In this document: piece after piece, positions 62,515-64,000 of the stretch
How the letters are laid out: each line of letters starts with the position of its first letter
How positions within the stretch are numbered: the stretch's first letter is position 1
Assembly: GCF_012689525.1 (NCBI RefSeq)
Contig: NZ_CP051515.1
Span: forward strand, 682,001 to 746,000
Source: Paraburkholderia aromaticivorans
GTDB lineage: Bacteria > Pseudomonadota > Gammaproteobacteria > Burkholderiales > Burkholderiaceae
Direction of reading: 5' to 3'
Length of the DNA stretch: 64,000 nt
The notes under the pieces: model-generated
Database searches by the model: none
The model's input: the letters and a program-made list of their open reading frames with translations, nothing else
Told to the model about the DNA's origin: nothing
Translations under genes and position numbers: made by a program

Positions 62515-63195
62515 ATGCGGATTCTGTTGGTGGAAGATGAGCCGAAGACCGGCGCTTATTTGCGAAAAGGCTTATCGGAGGCGGGATACGTCGTTGATTG
62601 GGCGGAAGACGGTGTGACGGGCCAGCATCAGGCGGAGACGGAAGACTACGACCTGCTGATTCTCGACGTGATGCTGCCGGGACAGGACGGTTGGACGCTG
62701 CTGCAAAACCTTCGCCGCACACGGCCCACGCCCGTGCTGTTTCTCACCGCGCGCGACGACGTGGGGGACCGCGTCAAGGGACTGGAACTCGGCGCCGACG
62801 ACTACCTCGCGAAGCCGTTCGACTTCGTCGAGCTGATCGCGCGCGTGAGGTCGATCCTGAGACGCGGCAAGCCGCGCGAATCCGCGTCGCTGAAGGTCGC
62901 CGATCTCGAACTGGACCTGACGCGGCGCAAGGCGACCCGGCAGGGCGACGTGATCCTGCTCACCGCCAAGGAATTCACGCTGCTGTGGCTGCTGATGCGT
63001 AAGGAAGGGGAAATCCTGCCGCGCGCGACGATCGCGTCGCAAGTGTGGGACATGAACTTCAACAGCGATACGAACGTGGTCGATTCGGCAATCAGGCGGC
63101 TGCGCTCCAAGATCGACGACGCCTACGAATCCAAGCTCATTCACACCGTGAGAGGCATGGGGTATGTGCTGGAAAACCGGGGCGGCGGCAATTGA
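62515..63195 (+). CDS. czcR: OmpR-family response regulator (CzcR/CopR-like)
   Basis: The 226-residue regulator has the receiver domain [20 protein letters not shown], with phospho-acceptor Asp51 in [10 protein letters not shown] and conserved Lys100 in DYLAKPFD. The C-terminal winged helix follows ([22 protein letters not shown], then [16 protein letters not shown]). It belongs to the heavy-metal group ([15 protein letters not shown] is typical). It starts 5 bp after the czcA stop and overlaps the sensor gene by 4 bp, so the regulator is made with the pump it should control. The upstream ATG at 62428 lies inside czcA and is not used. Confidence 0.88.
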   Translation: MRILLVEDEPKTGAYLRKGLSEAGYVVDWAEDGVTGQHQAETEDYDLLILDVMLPGQDGWTLLQNLRRTRPTPVLFLTARDDVGDRVKGLELGADDYLAKPFDFVELIARVRSILRRGKPRESASLKVADLELDLTRRKATRQGDVILLTAKEFTLLWLLMRKEGEILPRATIASQVWDMNFNSDTNVVDSAIRRLRSKIDDAYESKLIHTVRGMGYVLENRGGGN

Positions 63196-64000
63196 TCGGG
63201 CGCGCGGTGCCACGTACGCTGCGTGCAAGGCTCACGGCTCTCATCATCCTGTCCACGTCGGCGATCCTCGCGCTCAGCGGGCTTGCGCTATATCAGGCGC
63301 TTCGCAGCCGCCTCGAGTCGACCTCGATCGAGCAGATGTCCAGCACGATGGCGGCGTTGCGCACGCATCTGGCGGGGATTCCGACTGTGGAGGGCATTGC
63401 CGGCGATGCGCAGACGTTGATCGACCACCTGCATGGGCATCCGCACATGGCGCTTGCCATCTACGGTACGGCGGGGCAGCGCCTGTTGAGCACCGCGGGG
63501 TTTAAGCCCTCTGCGCCGATTCTCGCAACCGGGGTGAGCGGTTCGCCTGTAGCTCTCACGCGCGCCCGCTCGAATCTTCGATACCTGGCGGAGAGCGCGC
63601 CGCTCAATGGCGGGATTGGACCGCGGGTGCGCGTCGTCGTTCAGTACGATCGAACCAGTGATCAGGCTCTGTTGCACGCATACGTGTATACCGCGCTGGT
63701 CATTGAAGTGTTGGGTGTGCTTCTGGCCGCCGCGTTCGCCTACGGCATCGCCATGCTCGGCCTGCTCCCGCTGCGCAGGCTGGTGGCCCGGGCAGAGGAG
63801 ATGTCGACGAGCGGCCTGGCGCAGCCGCTACCGGAATTGGATGTGTCGTGCGAGTTGAGGGAACTGGAGCAGGCCTTTAACGGCATGCTGGCGCGGCTCG
63901 ACGAATCGTTCACCCGGCTGAGCCAGTTCTCCGCCAATCTCGCGCACGATATGCGCACGCCGCTCACCAATCTGCTTGCCGCTGCTCAGGTGGCGTTGTC
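63192..64000 (+). CDS. czcS: Heavy-metal sensor histidine kinase, N-terminal part (runs off the window)
   Basis: The frame is open from TTG 63192 (overlapping the response-regulator stop as TTGA) to the right edge, giving about 269 residues. It has a first membrane helix ([21 protein letters not shown]), a periplasmic sensor region, a second helix ([20 protein letters not shown]), a HAMP linker ([13 protein letters not shown]) and the H-box [17 protein letters not shown] with the phospho-accepting His near residue 252. The ATPase domain lies outside. A GTG at 63207 is an alternative start. Confidence 0.85.
   Translation, partial: MIGRAVPRTLRARLTALIILSTSAILALSGLALYQALRSRLESTSIEQMSSTMAALRTHLAGIPTVEGIAGDAQTLIDHLHGHPHMALAIYGTAGQRLLSTAGFKPSAPILATGVSGSPVALTRARSNLRYLAESAPLNGGIGPRVRVVVQYDRTSDQALLHAYVYTALVIEVLGVLLAAAFAYGIAMLGLLPLRRLVARAEEMSTSGLAQPLPELDVSCELRELEQAFNGMLARLDESFTRLSQFSANLAHDMRTPLTNLLAAAQVAL

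Overview
The window is high-GC DNA from a betaproteobacterium. The best guess is Paraburkholderia/Burkholderia or a close Burkholderiales relative. The evidence is the dense set of LysR, IclR and MocR regulators, the DUF4148 and DUF3443 secreted-protein families, the porin type, and the sulfonate gene sets, which resemble those known from Cupriavidus. It reads as chromosome or large accessory replicon. No tRNA, rRNA, CRISPR array or prophage was seen.

Layout. (1) 0-2.2 kb: the 3' end of a LysR gene, an NAD(P)-dependent aldehyde dehydrogenase and a LysR-like tail fragment. (2) 2.3-8.5 kb: a polar amino-acid ABC transporter operon (binding protein, two permeases, ATPase) that also carries two paralogous BacA/prephenate-dehydratase-like proteins, followed by an XRE-cupin regulator and a GNAT-RidA pair. 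(3) 8.5-14.6 kb: ordinary accessory metabolism (DoxX, LysR, NmrA-like, aldo/keto reductase, VOC, alpha/beta hydrolase, LysR). (4) 14.6-46.5 kb: a large C2-sulfonate catabolic island. (5) 46.5-56.4 kb: a decayed segment with IS6 and IS110 remnants, a disrupted porin, a disrupted YadA-like adhesin, a beta-barrel fragment, three DUF4148 genes and a SulP transporter. It is bracketed by two copies of a ~250-bp sequence containing the czcC promoter and signal peptide. (6) 56.4-64 kb: a czcCBA heavy-metal RND efflux operon and its two-component system, running off the right edge.

How the island works. Three substrates converge on sulfoacetaldehyde. Taurine enters through TauABC and is oxidised by a TauXY-type dehydrogenase. 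Isethionate is handled by an IseJ-type GMC dehydrogenase and an IseU-type MFS carrier. Sulfoacetate enters through SauU, is activated by SauT and reduced by SauS. Xsc then makes acetyl phosphate plus sulfite, Pta makes acetyl-CoA, and a TauE/SafE protein probably exports sulfite or sulfoacetate. A PhnY-type aldehyde dehydrogenase may divert sulfoacetaldehyde to sulfoacetate. Regulators are TauR (MocR type) and three IclR proteins.

The most notable new observations are these. A strongly conserved 31-bp element occurs in exactly three intergenic regions and probably marks the TauR regulon. It pulls in an uncharacterised operon (small membrane protein, solute symporter, amidohydrolase, CobW GTPase) and the PhnY-like gene. 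An orphan CobS/CobT-like AAA+/VWA pair sits inside the island. The BacA-like twins are embedded in an amino-acid ABC transporter operon.
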